Of a stretch of 64,000 bases of DNA, positions 11,226 to 22,899 are shown piece after piece (within the stretch, counting starts at the first letter, position 1; each line of letters begins with the position of its first letter). The translations under genes and the position numbers were made by a program. The DNA is taken from assembly GCA_023548195.1 (NCBI GenBank), contig JAJHZJ010000579.1:409001-473000 (forward strand). Direction: 5' to 3'. The stretch is from Bettongia penicillata ogilbyi. Its lineage: Eukaryota; Chordata; Mammalia; Diprotodontia; Potoroidae. Below the pieces are notes generated by a model, which ran no database searches, was not told the DNA's origin, and saw nothing but the letters and a program-made list of their open reading frames with translations.

Positions 11226-11299
11226 TAAATGGATGAATTGCTGAACTGCCTCAGAAATAGAAGTTTCTACTTTGAGTTCCCTTCTAAAAGATTGATATG

Positions 11300-11795
11300 T
11301 ACAAAAATATTGATGGCAGATTTTATTGTTGTGGCAATGTATTGGAAATTGAGGGGAATTCCACTAATTGGAGAATGGCTGAACAAGCTGTGGTGTATGA
11401 TTGTGATTTAATACTATTGTTTTTATAAGAAATGATGAGCAAGATGGTTTCAGAAAAATCCTGGGAAGACTTATATGAAATGATGCAATGAAGTGAATAA
11501 AATCAAAAGAACAGTGTATAAAGTAATGACAATATTTAATGATAATCTACATTGGAAAAAAAATTCGTTACTTTGACCAATGCAAGAATCCAAGATAATT
11601 CCAAAGAACTCATGTTGAAAAAAACAAAACTATCCACTTTCAGAGAGAAAACTGATGATTGAAATATCTTTTCTTTCTCTTTACTTTTCTTGCAACATAA
11701 CTAATATGGAAATATGTTTTCCCTGACTTCACAGGTGTAATAGATATTGCATTTCGTGCCTTCTTAAGAAACCTTGGAACACAAAATGTAAAAAA
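11300..11795 (+). mobile_element. L1 3' end, + strand
   Basis: Sense L1 3' words: 'ggagaatggctgaacaagctgtggtgtatg', 'aagaaatgatgagcaagatggtttcag', 'aagtgaataaaatcaaaagaac', 'ctaatatggaaatatgttttccctgac', ending in an A-rich stretch. It abuts the minus-strand L1 5' piece at about 11796. Confidence 0.8.
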
Positions 11796-13451
11796 ATAAA
11801 ATGTGGATCCTGTGTTATCCTGATTGTATTTCCATAATACTTGATTTGTTTCTTTCTGGCTGCTTGTAATATTTTCTCCTTGACTTGGGATCTCTGGAAT
11901 TTGCCTACAATATTCATAGGAATTTTCCTTTTGGGATCTCTATCAGGAGGTGATCAATGAATTCTTTCCATTTCTATTTTACCCTCTGGTTCTAGAATAT
12001 TAGGGTAGTTTTCCTTGATAATTTCTTGGAAAATTATATCTAGGCTCTTTTTTTGATCATGGTTTTCAGATAGACCAATAATTTTTAAATTCTCTCTTTT
12101 GGTTCTATTTTCCAGGTCAGTTGTTTTTCCAATGAGATATTTCACATTATCTTCTCTGTTTTCATCTTTTGGTTTTGTTTTATAATTTCTTGGTTTCTCA
12201 TAAAGTCACTCACTTCCATCTGCTCCATTCTAATTTTTAAAGAACTATTTTCTTCAGTGAACTTTTGAACCTCCTTTTCCATTTTGCCAATTCTTCTTTT
12301 TAAAGCATTCTACTCCTTCTTGGCTTTTTGGACCTCTTTTGCCAATTTAGGTAATCTAATAGGTATTATTTTCTTCAGCAGTTTTTGGCTGTCCTTTAGC
12401 AAGCTGTTGGCTCATTTTTCATGATTTTCTTGCATTACTTTTATTTCTCTTCCCGATTTTTCTTCTACTTCTCTTACTTGATTTTCAGAATCAGTTTTGA
12501 GCTCTTCCATGGCCTAAGACCATTCTTTTTTTTGGAGGCTTTGGATGAAGAAGCTTTTACCTTACTGTCTTCCTCTGAAGGCATGCTTTGGTTTTCCTCA
12601 TCCTAAAGGGTAGGAGAAAATACCTTTTCACCAAGAAAGTAATCTTCTGTAGTCTTATTTTCTCCCTTTTTTGGGCATTTTCCCAGCCAGTTACATGACT
12701 TTTCAGTTATTTGTCAAGTAGAGGATATTCTACCCTAGGCTTCAGAGGTTTTGCACAACTGTTACCTGTGATATCTCTAGGGACCTGTAAGTTCTCTGTT
12801 CCTCCAAGGAGAGGAGTTTATTCCTCTCCTGGCCTTCACTCTGGTCTGTGAGCAACCAAAAACACTCTTTTCTACCCTGGAACTGGAAGTAGGATTACCT
12901 CCATACAGCTGCCACCAGCTCTGCCATGCCAGCACTCCTGCTCACCCCAGGACCACTACTCAGGACTGAGACCCAGATCAGCTGATCAATTCCCCCAGGG
13001 TCTGTAGCCTGACATCTCCAGAAGTGGAAGATACTGCAGCAGTGGTTGCTGCTGCCCTGGGGCCTGGGCTGAAGCTAGGAACAGACCACTCTCCCCTCTC
13101 ATCCATATGAAAGATCTTTCTTATTGACCTTTGAAGCTGTCTTTTTGACATTTATTGGTTGAGAAATCTGGGAATCACAGCAGCTACTTGTGATTCTGCA
13201 CCCTGAAGCCTGCTCCAGTCCTATCTGTACCTTGTGGCCCATGGTTGGCTGTGCTCTGCTCCAAGTCCAATGTGATAGATCCTTCCTGTTAGACTTCCAG
13301 GCTTTCTTGGGCTGGAAATCTGTTTCACTCTGTCGTTTTGTGGCTTCTGCTGCTGTAGAATTTGTTCAGTCATTTTTACAGGTATTTTATGGGCTGTGGG
13401 GGAGAACTAGAGGAGGTTTGTCCTTCTACTCTGCCATCTGGCTCCACCCCC
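11796..13451 (-). mobile_element. L1/HAL1-type 5' end (5'UTR and ORF1), minus strand
   Basis: On the minus strand the order is a 5' terminus near 13451 (complement of tactctgccatctggctcc), about 0.8 kb of 5'UTR, then ORF1. Translations include DQKKSLDIIFQEIIKEN and QVKEKILQAARKKQIKYYGN, which are the RNA-recognition and C-terminal regions of ORF1p. Frameshifts and stops make ORF1 a pseudogene. It ends at the 11796 junction and no ORF2 follows. Confidence 0.85.
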
Positions 13452-13469
13452 AACATTTTTCTGTAAAGA

Positions 13470-14150
13470 GTATTTTGTAGTAGTATTTATACATCTTAAG
13501 TGCATTTTACTAGGTTGGCATAGACTTTATTTTGAAGTTACATTGAATGAAATTTTTCTTTCCATCTTTTTTTACTTTAATTTTTTAGAATTGTTTACCA
13601 GTTTTGAAGAATTATTTTTATGCTACTTTATTAAAACTACTAATCATGTTAGTCAAATTATCTGATGATTTTTTGGAGTTTTCTAAGTTATTAGCTCTAT
13701 TGGTTTTGTGTTTTGTAAATTTGTAATACTGTGCTTTGCTGATGGCTCTGCTTTTAATTATTTAACCTTAAATTTTTCCCTATTATTATCCATTTCTAAA
13801 CTCATACAATAGCCAGGAGAGAGAGTGTCCTTGTTTTATCCTGATAGCTACTGGATAAGTTTCTAATATTTTTCCATTACCAATAATCCTGCCTTTCAGT
13901 TTGTGGTATGCTTTTGTCTTATCAAAAAGAGACCCTTATATACCTATATTTTTAGAGTTCTGAGGATAAATGAAGCCTTCTTAGAGGGTTTTCTGCATCT
14001 ATTGATATAATTATGAGGTTGCTATAAAGTTTATGTGAAGTTATGATAATTGTTTACTTGATACTAATCCATACTTTTATCTCTTACATAATTTCAACTT
14101 GGTTATAGTAAATACTTTTAAATATATTATTTTAATATTTTATATAGAAT
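13470..14150 (-). mobile_element. Old L1 ORF2 fragment, minus strand (proximal part)
   Basis: Decayed antisense L1: 'gattttttggagttttctaagttattag', 'gtgtccttgttttatcctgat', 'tctgcatctattgatataattatgagg'. It is consistent with being the other side of the 10410-11040 fragment, split by the younger L1 pieces. Confidence 0.6.
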
Positions 14151-14334
14151 TTTACCTTTATAATAAACCATTATAAGTTAACAATAAAATCATCCATTCA
14201 TTATAGCTAAATCCTACTTTAAATATTGGAGACCTTTTTATAATATTTAGAATATAGGGAAGGAATGTTTTTTCAATAATTAAAGCTATAAGTATAACTG
14301 ATTGTTTTGGGATATAATATAGTTCCCCTCACTG

Positions 14335-15125
14335 TTTCCCTCTTTAATTTATTATTTATTTATTTTAACATTGTTGTGTTTTTAATTTTGAGTTCCAAAT
14401 TCTCTTCCTCTGTTTTGAACATGTGAAATCATACAAATGTATTTCCCTATTAGTCATATTTCAAAAAAGCAACATAATGAAAGTGAGAAAAGTTTATTTC
14501 AGTTTGCACTCAGAATTCATCAAATCTCTCTCTGGAGGTAAATAGCAATTTTTTTCATTCTGAGTTCTTTGGAATTGTCTCACATTATTGTATTGATCAG
14601 AGTAGTCAAGTCTTTCTCAGTTTATCATCATTACAATATTGCTCTTAGTATGCTCAGTGATCTCCTGGTTTTTCTCATTTCACTTTGCAACAGTTCATAC
14701 AATTCTTGCCATGTTCTTTTTCTGAAACCACCCCCTTCATCTTTTCTTATAGCACAATTGTACATGGTAGTATATCACAATCATATCCCACAACTTGTTA
14801 AGCCATTCCCCAATTAATGAGCATCTCTTCAATTTCTAAATCTTTTCCACTGCAAAAAAGAGCTGCTATAAATATTTTTATACATATAGGTCCTGTTTCA
14901 TTTTCTTTGATTTATTTGAGATGCAGACTCAAATTGGTATTGCTAAGTCAAAGGCCATATATAAAGTTTTATAACTCTTTGGGCATAGTTCTGAATTATT
15001 CTCTAGAATGGTTGAACCAGTTCACAACTCTGCCTATTTTCTTTCATCCCATCCAACTGTTCTCATTTCTGATAGGTATGAGATGGTACCTCACAGTTAT
15101 TTTAATTTGCATTTCTCTAATCAAT
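14335..15125 (-). mobile_element. L1 3' fragment, minus strand
   Basis: Antisense L1 3'UTR and ORF2 C-terminus: 'gagttccaaattctcttcc', 'cacaacttgttaagccattccccaattaatg', 'agagctgctataaatatttttata', 'ctctagaatggttgaaccagttcacaactctg', 'catttctctaatcaata'. The 105-codon ORF over it is an artefact. Confidence 0.9.
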
Positions 15126-15557
15126 ACTCACTAGAGATTTTCAAGCAAAGAGTGGATTGTGAATCATATAGTAGAGTAGACTCTCATTCACTGAGCCAAA
15201 TGGTCCCTATGTTTCCTTAATGTACTGAAATTCTATGGTTCTGTTGAGATTCAACTAAATATCCTAAAAGGAATAAATATGTTAATTACTACAGCATTGT
15301 CACTAGGGCCATGCAAAGATTGAAAAGCCCAGTGGATTACAGGTGTAATCTCAGGTGTAATCTTCCTATATTGGAAAAAAGAACCGTGAGCTCAAAGACT
15401 TCAAAATTAACTAATACCTGATTTTTCCTTAGTCTCCTTTGCTAGTACATCATATATATTATATACTCTTACTGTGGGTATTCCCCAGGAGGCTGTCATG
15501 AGTACTCTTTTCATCTCTTTCTATACTATTTTAGTGACCTCTTGAATTTAATTCATT

Positions 15558-15597
15558 GTGTGTGTATGTATGTTTGTGTGTGTGTGTGTGTGTGTGT
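15558..15597. repeat. (TG)n microsatellite
   Basis: TG-rich run grown within the L2 relic, uninterrupted at its end. Confidence 0.9.
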
Positions 15598-16096
15598 AGA
15601 TTACTCAGATCCACATATTTAGCTTTTCTTCTCCATCACTTCCACATCATGAATTGCCTACTATGCATTTCAAACTTGATGTCCTAGAAATATCTCAAAA
15701 TGTAAATGTATAAAATATAATTTCTCTTCCCCATCCTTCTTCCAAATTTCCCTAATTCTATCATCATCAGTCTTCCAAGTTTATAACCTTGATGTTATCA
15801 CCAAGTCCCCATACATCTTAACTTCATTTCAAATAGTTGCAAAATCCTGGCATTTTTGCCTTCACAAAGTATCTTATATTCAACCTCTTTTCTCTACTCA
15901 CTTAGCTACCATCTTGTTCAATCCCTCACTATCTCTCACCTAGATTATATTAATGACCTCTGAATTGATATCCTTCCCTCAAATCTATCCTTACTTCAAT
16001 CTATTCTTCATACAGCTTCCAAAACAATTTTCATTCAGCTCAGTTGTCCCCTCCTACTCAACAAACCTTAATGGCTCTCTATTGCTCATAGCAATC

Positions 16097-16287
16097 ATCT
16101 CAAACTCAATAGAAATAGGCAACTAAATCATAAATAAGGATCCCTGCAAGTTGCATATTAAATCGGAAACATCATCTATGCTTGTTTTTTTTAATTTACT
16201 TTTGTTAACTATTTCCCAAGCACATTTTAACTTGGTTTAGGTCAGACTCAAAAGTGTTGTGAGAGGCGTATTTAATACCTATGACTT
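16097..16287 (+). mobile_element. Non-autonomous DNA transposon relic in L2
   Basis: 'catctcaaactcaatagaaatagg...aaggatccctgcaagttgcatatt...atttcccaagcacattttaacttgg...gaggcgtatttaatacctatg' resembles a hAT-like repeat whose intact ends read tgtcaaac/gtttgaca. L2 sequence resumes on either side. The terminal repeats are too eroded for certainty. Confidence 0.45.
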
Positions 16288-17174
16288 AGAAGATAAAATA
16301 TGAATCTCTTTGTCTAGCAAATAAGGTCCATCAAAATCTATTCCTGACCTATTATTACAGTCTCCTTTATGTCCTCTTCCAAAAAGAACTCATCCTGTCA
16401 CACCCTTTGTTTTCCCATATGCACTACTGTCTTCTGTCTCTGTGTCTTTTCAATGGCAATGAATTCCCTTCTCACCTTAGTGAAACTCAGACACTATATT
16501 TTTATTTTAAAAAAGGCTTTCTGCAATTGCTTTCCTAGAAACTTGCATTCAGCTACCTTATAGTTATTTTGTTTAAATTTGTCATATTCCAACATACTTA
16601 TGTACTGGTTATCACTCCTGATAGAATACAAGCTCTTTGAGAGTCGGGATCATTTAATTCTTTGTATTTGTATCCCCACACAGTGACAGACATGAAATAT
16701 ACTTTATCAATACTTGATTGATTGAGGATAAAAGAACAGAGTTTGTAAAGGTGTAAGATTGCATCAGACAATATTTCATTGAAATGATTGGCCATATGCA
16801 TCTGGTTTTTATACAACCCCTTCTGGCTTGTATCCTTCTCAACATCAATCAATAGACATTTATTAAATACTTACTATATGCCAGTGTCTATGTCTTCCAA
16901 CTTGGTATTTCTATTTTACCACTAAGATATTGAAATTTCTGAGACTCTAATTCGTGACTTGGCTACTTCCCTAGTTTACCCTCTTGCCTATTAGATTCTA
17001 ATTTGGAACCAGTTCCTCCTTGCTTAGAAAAAGTTTTCCTCTGTACCTGTAGGGGATCTTAAAGAAAATTTCAAATAAAAATAAACATAATCCCTAAAGT
17101 ACTTATGCAAATGATAGTTTTGGGGTTTTTTTTAGTTTAAAACAGTTAAGTTGTATCATTATGAAGGTTTAATC

Positions 17175-17376
17175 CATGAGTGAGGAACCTGTAGCCTCAA
17201 AGCCACATGTGGTCCTCTACGTCCTCTACTGTGGCTTTTTGACCAAGTCTAAGTTTTATGGAACAAATCCTCTTATTAAGGGGATTTGTTCTGTGAAGTT
17301 TGGATTCAGTTAGAGGGCTCACTTGAGGACCTAGAGGGCCATATGTGGCCTCAAGACTGCAGGTTCCCCAATCCTG
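17175..17376. mobile_element. Palindromic hAT-like MITE
   Basis: Long imperfect inverted repeat. The left arm 'ggaacctgtagcctcaaagc' and 'cacatgtggtcctctacgtcctc' mirrors the right arm 'gaggacctagagggccatatgtgg' and 'gactgcaggttcc', with a central palindrome around ggaacaaatcc...ggatttgttctg. The outer ends (catgagtgaggaacctg / caggttccccaatcctg) suggest hAT-type CAG...CTG termini. A partial second copy lies at 25866-25965. No coding capacity. Confidence 0.8.
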
Positions 17377-18169
17377 GGTAATGTAAAGGATCAGTGTGCT
17401 GATTTTAAAAATTCACTTCCAACTTAGTTAATTCTGAAAATATTTAGTCCAGTTGTACTCAGTTAAAATACCTTATTTTTTGCATTCAGTTAACAGCTCT
17501 GTGTTTTCATCTGTAAAATGTGAACTTGACCCGATGACATCTAGGTTCTCCCTCAGGTTCAATCCTTTGATAGTATAACATGTCTATCTTGCTGGAAAAA
17601 AATAACTTTTAGAAGGAATTAAATGAAATATTAGTCACTACTAATAAGATTATGCATGAGTCTTATTCTATGAAATGTTTAATCATCATCTTTGATTCAC
17701 AACAAAACAAAACATTTGTTTCTCTGTCTTAAGGGGAATGTTTCATATGGGAGCCTATACTTTTTTAACAGTAGTTAACCTATACTTCTATCCAACATAG
17801 GTGGAGAAATCAACAAATGAAAAGTAAATAACCCCATATTTTGGGAGGAGTTGGAAAATACTTAATATGCATAATTACAGCCTAGTGAAAGTAATGTATT
17901 AACAATTTAAAGAATCATTTCAAAAGCAATGGAAATTTTGTGGACATAATAAGGAGCATTTGGATATATTCTTGGGAAGAAAAAAGTTGTTTCACAGGAA
18001 AAATAAAAAGTCAATACAAGAGTTATTTCTTGATGTACACAATTGATATACTGGATATATATAACCTGAAAGGATGGCTGGAGAAAAGCAACTAGAAAAA
18101 TGTTATAACATAAAATGAAGAATGCAAATTGTGTTCTTTTGATTGTTCCATCTCAAGTCTTATGGTAGC

Positions 18170-18325
18170 AATACAACTGGACAGGGAACCAAGAGACTGA
18201 AGCAAGCTCTACCACTAATTAACTGTCCCATTGGACAAGTTGCTTGACCTGCCCACACCTTGGTTGCTTCATTTATAAAAATCAAAGGGATGGATTAGAT
18301 GGTTCTGAATTCTTTTGTGAAATCA
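18170..18325 (+). mobile_element. MIR SINE relic
   Basis: 'ctctaccactaattaactg...ttggacaagttgcttgacc...gatggattagatggttctgaattc' gives the MIR core and tail words. Confidence 0.65.
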
Positions 18326-18329
18326 TCCT

Positions 18330-19430
18330 GCAAACAGTTGGTCCATTTGCCTCTCTGTGTGTGGTCATGGTTTCACACATGGGTTCTTAAATCATATGCT
18401 TACCATGACTAAATAACAGTGAAATCACAGAAGGCATCATAGCCAAAAGTCAAGCCCTAGAGAGGCTATTAAAAACGCGGCATTTTTAGTTCCCCTCTTG
18501 ATGGTAATTTAACTTGCAGAAAGGAAGTACAGAAATAGTGTCCATTTTCATTAATGCCTTATAACTGTGGGAATATAATTTCTTAAATGTATAGACCAAT
18601 AATTCAGCTAAGTATAAATTACAAATATTGTAGCAAAGTGAGTTGGGGATCCTGTTCTCACATAGTAAAGCACAAGTATTGGTCTTTTACACAGGGAATG
18701 TACTAATGAAGCCAAGGTCATGAGTTCAATTCCCCTAAGAGCCATTAGCTTCATTCTGTTCCATGGTCACAGATTGTACTCTTAACCCTGGCTAGCTAAC
18801 ATTCAACTGAATACCATTGGTCACAGGGGGTATGGGGGAGAGTGTTTAGATGGATCAGCACAAATCCATCCCCACTGCTAAAAAAAATCAGATTTAAGTG
18901 CCAGCTGCATTGGTGGCATAAGAAGGACAATTTATTACTGGCGATGGTCATTACTGTTATAACAAAAGCTTCTTAAAGTGGTATTAGTCATGTCAAAGGA
19001 CTTCTTGCTGATTTAGAGAACCAAAAGGGGAGGGAGGCTAAAAAGAAAGTAAAAAGAAGAGATATTGCATCAGCCAAAAAGTCATCGGATATTTTGGGGG
19101 GAATGGGTATAGTAGCAACAGGACTGTATCTTTAAATATAGCTGCAATATTCTCAAGTACAAACTTAAGATGTAGTTGAGGTAGATACCTGAAGCATGAG
19201 CCTCTGAAATGTTGCATAAGCTTGGACAGCACCTGTATTGTACCCCATGATGGCAGAGTAGATAGAGCAAGACGGTTGCACCAACTGATCCTACACGTCT
19301 GTACGAATGGCAGCATAACACTAAGAAATACACTGAGCAGTCCTTTTCCTCAAACCATTTAGTGCTGTCCATTTATATGGCGACCTATTTATCTCAAGTA
19401 CTCCAAACGTTGTTTGCTCTGCAACTATTA
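18330..19430. other. Repeat-poor intronic sequence
   Basis: Nothing recognised. Overlapping minus-strand ORFs of 92-96 codons at 19038-19372 have no recognisable domain. A B-box-like 'gagttcaattcccc' near 18722 lacks a foldable tRNA context. Confidence 0.4.
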
Positions 19431-19439
19431 GACTGCGAC

Positions 19440-19540
19440 TCTTTAAGAGTATTGATTGTCTTTTGTCTCTCTTTGTATCCCAGGCAATTAATTTCAGTGT
19501 CTGCAACATAGTAGGTGCTTAAAAATGCTAGTTGACAGAC
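19440..19540 (+). mobile_element. L2 3' tail relic
   Basis: 'ctctctttgtatcccaggc...tgcaacatagtaggtgcttaaaaatgctagttga' is the terminal L2/MIR-type tail. Confidence 0.65.
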
Positions 19541-19599
19541 TCTTGTAGCCATACCCTGTGAAAGTCATCTCTAATTCAGAGATAGTTTAGGGAATCATT

Positions 19600-19800
19600 A
19601 TAACATAGGTTTAATGCTGGAACAGACCCCAGAGCTTATCAAATACATCTCCCTCATTTCACGGATAAGCAAACTGAGGCCAAGAGCAGTTAAATGATTT
19701 GCACAATGTCACAGAATTTGTTAGTGTCTGAAGTGGAATCTGAATCCAAGTCTTCTTGGCTTCAAGCTCATCATTCTTTCTATTATATGATAGCTTAAGT
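19600..19800 (+). mobile_element. MIR SINE relic
   Basis: 'ctccctcatttcacggataagcaaactgaggcc...caatgtcacagaatttgttagtg...gaatctgaatccaagtcttcttgg' shows the full MIR order. Confidence 0.8.
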
Positions 19801-20347
19801 TTCCATATTTAGATGAATTTCATGTAATTATAATGAATATTTGGAGCTTTATAGAAAATGGAGTTAAAAGAAGTAGACCTACTAGTTTAAAAAAAAAGGA
19901 AAAAGAAAGCTGATGCCTGTGGGATTGGGGCTCAGTGTTTGCTGCTCACTACATGTGAATGTGAGATATTATCCCTTTTTTTATTCAGATATCTGTGTTT
20001 TCCCTGATGAAGATTTTATTAGAGTCTCACCTAATGATGATGGTCCAGGAAAATGCATTGTGATTTGTTCCATATCCTGTATCTCTTTAGAGTTCATGCT
20101 GAATATAGTCACAGTGGATCAAATTCCTGTAAAATGCACATGTAGGGCTGTGGTCCACAGGCCAGCCATTCCTTTATCTAGTCAGTTTTGAAGCAATAAA
20201 AATACTCCTTAATCTCACTCTTTCTGGGTCAGGCAATGCATCTGAGGAAATCACTGTTTTGCCTACGGGTATGCATGAAGCATGTGCTGAGGCACCCAAT
20301 CCATACTCTATGTATACCTGTGCTTCTGCCATTTTGTTAGTCTTTGG

Positions 20348-20538
20348 CAGGCCTGCACAACCAATGTCCTGCGGAGTACTTAGAACTGGCTGGCCACTTG
20401 CAGCACACCAAAGGATTTCCCCTACATACAAAGGATGTTTTCCTCTCTATTTTCCCCCAGCCTGCCAGAAATCCTTTGGCATGTTGCAAGCAGACAGAGG
20501 GCCATAAGAGACCATGGACCACAGGTTGTGCAGGCCTG
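20348..20538. mobile_element. hAT-superfamily MITE with perfect TIRs
   Basis: Ends are a perfect 15-bp inverted repeat, caggcctgcacaacc (20348-20362) and ggttgtgcaggcctg (20524-20538). The 8-bp flanks are gtctttgg (20340-20347) and gtctatgg (20539-20546), a 7/8 match. An 8-bp target duplication with CAG-type ends is the hAT hallmark. The interior is also imperfectly palindromic (ttgcagcacaccaaaggattt against aaatcctttggcatgttgcaa). At 191 bp there is no room for a transposase, and ORFs crossing it are artefacts. Confidence 0.9.
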
Positions 20539-21151
20539 GTCTATGGCATTATCAGTTTATATCTAGTTTATGTGGCTTTGCCACAGTTTCCCTTTCTGTA
20601 AAGTGCAATCCAACTTTCACATCATGGAGTCAACTGATCTTTACCATGGTATCATTCCCAAGAGGTATCATGCAGAGTTCTCAGTAGGTGTGAATTATAT
20701 GCATTGGCCACAGTCATGGTTTACTTTTATAATTTCTCTATCAATGGAATTATGAAAAGAGGGCATTGCCAAAGAAGAGGAACCAATGAAGAATTCTGAT
20801 ACCTTAAAATGAATGAGTTTCCCCAAAGAGAAATGATAAAACTCTTTGGATCAGATTCACATCTAAAATCGGGCCTTTTGCCAGAATTGTAATTGCATCT
20901 TGAATTGAGCTGTAATTTTTATCCCCTCTGAAAACAATAAGAATAAGAAAATGAACATAGCATTTGTTTTAAACAGTGATGTTAAAATAATCCAACATTT
21001 CTAGCAGAAACTGTTTTCCTCTGGTTAAGAAAAAAATTATTAGCCTTGTTTATAAGAAAGGAAAAGATACATTACATCGTATAGAGTTTCTATTGCTAAC
21101 TTTTGTTAAGTATGAGAATAAAGCTAACTTTTACAAAAATTGATGTATTAG

Positions 21152-21315
21152 GTATACAACTTATGAATATAAACTCATTGTACATAACATCATGGGATAT
21201 GCATCAAGCAAGGAGGCAACTGTGACCACATTAGCAGGAACCCCAGAGAAGAGTACTACCCTCGTTGTGCAGGATTTTAATCACACGGCAATTAAAGTTG
21301 AATGGTCTAAACCAA
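21152..21315 (+). CDS. USH2A: USH2A exon 44 (usherin, FN3 junction)
   Basis: A 164-bp exon with acceptor tgatgtattag| and donor A|gtaagt. Its first base completes the Arg codon begun in exon 43 and its last base starts a Thr codon completed by exon 45. It encodes YTTYEYKLIVHNIMGYASSK, the F-strand signature (TxYEYxL) that closes the FN3 domain begun in exon 43. After a short linker (TTLAGTPEK) comes the start of the next FN3 domain, ending IKVEWSKP with the B-strand Trp. The length matches human exon 44 (c.8682-8845 from memory). The ectodomain role is inferred from usherin as known. An L1 3' end begins about 50 bp after the donor. Confidence 0.95.
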
Positions 21316-21364
21316 GTAAGTGAACTTCCTAATATTTTTGTTCTTTTTAAAAAGATTGTGTATA

Positions 21365-21640
21365 TAAGGACTTCGGATGAAAAATTCTATCCACCTCCAT
21401 GCAGACTGAAATATACTTTTTTTTACTATATTATTTTGTTGTGTTTTTATTGGGGAAGACTGCATTTTCTGTCTAATATGGCTAACATGGCTAATATTGA
21501 AATATATTTTGCATGATTACACATGCAGAATGTATATAAAATTTCTTTCCTTCTCAAAGAGAGAGGAGGGAAAGGAGTGAAGGAGAGAATATGGAACTGA
21601 AAAAAATTTAATGTTAAAATTAATTTTGAAAATTTTTTAA
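21365..21640 (+). mobile_element. L1 3' end, + strand, next to exon 44
   Basis: 'ctatccacctccatgcagactg', 'gaaatatattttgcatgattacacatgcag', 'ccttctcaaagagagaggagggaaagg', 'gagagaatatggaactga' and an A-rich end form the sense 3' terminus of marsupial L1, severely 5'-truncated. Confidence 0.85.
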
Positions 21641-21914
21641 AGAATATTAAAATTTACATGAGAAAAAAATAAAATAATTAAAGGATAATTTTATTTTTTT
21701 AATGCTTGTGTAAGATGCAGGAGAACCTCATTCTATTCCTCTTAGTCCTGTTGATATACAACTTTGAATAAGATCCCTATGATGCATTGGATTTCTTAAA
21801 ATAAGTCATCTTTCATGCTATTTGTGGGTTGAACTCTTAATTTAACAAGTAAAATTTGGACCTGGTTTACTGCTGGGCCTGAATCCTGTCCAATTTTACA
21901 TTGTCCTTCTCAAT

Positions 21915-22030
21915 GTTTGTATGACTGTACTCTCTATGAGGGAAAGAACTGATTTCACTTGGGTCTTTGTATTCCCAGCACAGTGCCGAGTACACAGTAG
22001 GTGCTCAGTAAATGCTTGTTGATTAAATGA
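21915..22030 (+). mobile_element. L2 3' tail relic
   Basis: 'gggtctttgtattcccagcacagtgccgagtacacagtaggtgctcagtaaatgcttgttgat' (spanning 21960-22024) is the L2 terminal signature. Confidence 0.8.
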
Positions 22031-22164
22031 TCAGTCAGATGGATGATATGACCTGACCTGTTCACACCAGCAACCAGAATAATGACTAGTAATAAAAAAA
22101 ATAATTGACATTTGTATAGATCTTTAACTCTTAAGCTATTTTACTATATTTCCTCTTTCATAAC

Positions 22165-22600
22165 CCAACTCCTTAAAAATGATAACATCTGTTTCCATTT
22201 TCCCCACACTCTTCTTTAGCCCTGTACAATCTAGCTTCCAGATCAATCACTCCACTAAAACTGTCCTTTCCAAAGTTAGCCAAAATTTCCTAATTGTCAG
22301 ATCAGTTGACCTTTCCTTAGTCATTTTCTTTTCTCCAACATTTGATACTACTGACTGTCCTTTTTCTATGGAAACTCACTCTCTTCTCTCTGAGTTTTTG
22401 TAAATTTTTTTCTCTTCTGCTTCACCTCTTAAGGATCTGATCATTTTTCAGGCTTCTGTGCTGCAGTACCACCCATATCATGTCCCTAGACTGTGGGTTT
22501 ATCGCCATTGATCTGGCCTTTCTCTGCCGTGAGTTCAACTCATGGGTCTATTTCTTTTTCCTGTGCAAATGACTCTCAGATTTATAGTGTTTTACACATG
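22165..22600 (+). mobile_element. L2 LINE ORF fragment
   Basis: The + strand reads 'aactgtcctttccaaagttagcc', 'acatttgatactactgactgtcctttttc', 'atgactctcagattta', degenerate equivalents of the L2 RT segment with its (A/T)FDT(V/T)D motif. The 74-codon frame at 22179-22403 is part of it (TFDTTDCPF). Confidence 0.75.
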
Positions 22601-22604
22601 TAAT

Positions 22605-22770
22605 CTCCTCTGAACTTCAGACTGAACCAGAAAATAGCTGATGTAGGCATCATTTTCCTTGTTTTACAGATGCTACTTTAGTAACTTGCCCATGGTAACA
22701 CAAGCTAGTAAGTATCAGGGATAAGTTTTTTTTAGTCCAAGTCCTGTACTTTTTCACTGGGGCGGCACTG
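22605..22770 (+). mobile_element. MIR SINE relic
   Basis: 'cattttccttgttttacagatgctac...taacttgcccatggtaacacaagctagtaagt' is the MIR core. Confidence 0.75.
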
Positions 22771-22899
22771 TCTCCCACTTTAGAAAGGTATTTGGCAATT
22801 GATCGTTCAGGCGCTATCCAGCTCTACTATGATGCACATTTGGACAATGAAAGCAAAATAAAACTAAACTGATTTCATCTTGGAGAGGCGCAGTCTGAT

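Larger units (their letters stand above)
15470..16725 (+). mobile_element. L2 LINE, 3' ORF and 3'UTR, interrupted
   Basis: L2 words in order along about 1.2 kb: 'gtattccccaggaggctgtc', 'catctctttctatactattttagtgacctc', 'ccctcactatctctcacctagattat', 'tcaatctattcttcatacagcttccaaa', then the terminal 'aatacaagctctttgagag...tatttgtatccccacacagtgacagacatgaa'. A (TG)n tract (15558-15597) and a DNA-transposon relic (16097-16287) interrupt it. No open frame. Confidence 0.75.
3971..21151 (+). other. USH2A: USH2A intron 43 (17.2 kb)
   Basis: Bounded by the GT at 3971-3972 and the AG at 21150-21151. Stretches without recognised repeats include about 5470-6160, 8265-10190, 18330-19430 and 20540-21150. 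Everything else is mostly transposon relics listed individually. No additional USH2A exon was detected. Confidence 0.9.

Noticed and set aside
18640..18740. Possible tRNA gene (B-box-like gagttcaattcccc)
   Set aside because: No acceptor stem or A-box arrangement could be folded around it.
19038..19372. 92-96-codon minus-strand ORFs
   Set aside because: Two overlapping frames, no domain, no conservation evidence; treated as chance.
20174..20601. Overlapping 61-85-codon ORFs
   Set aside because: They lie across the non-coding hAT MITE.
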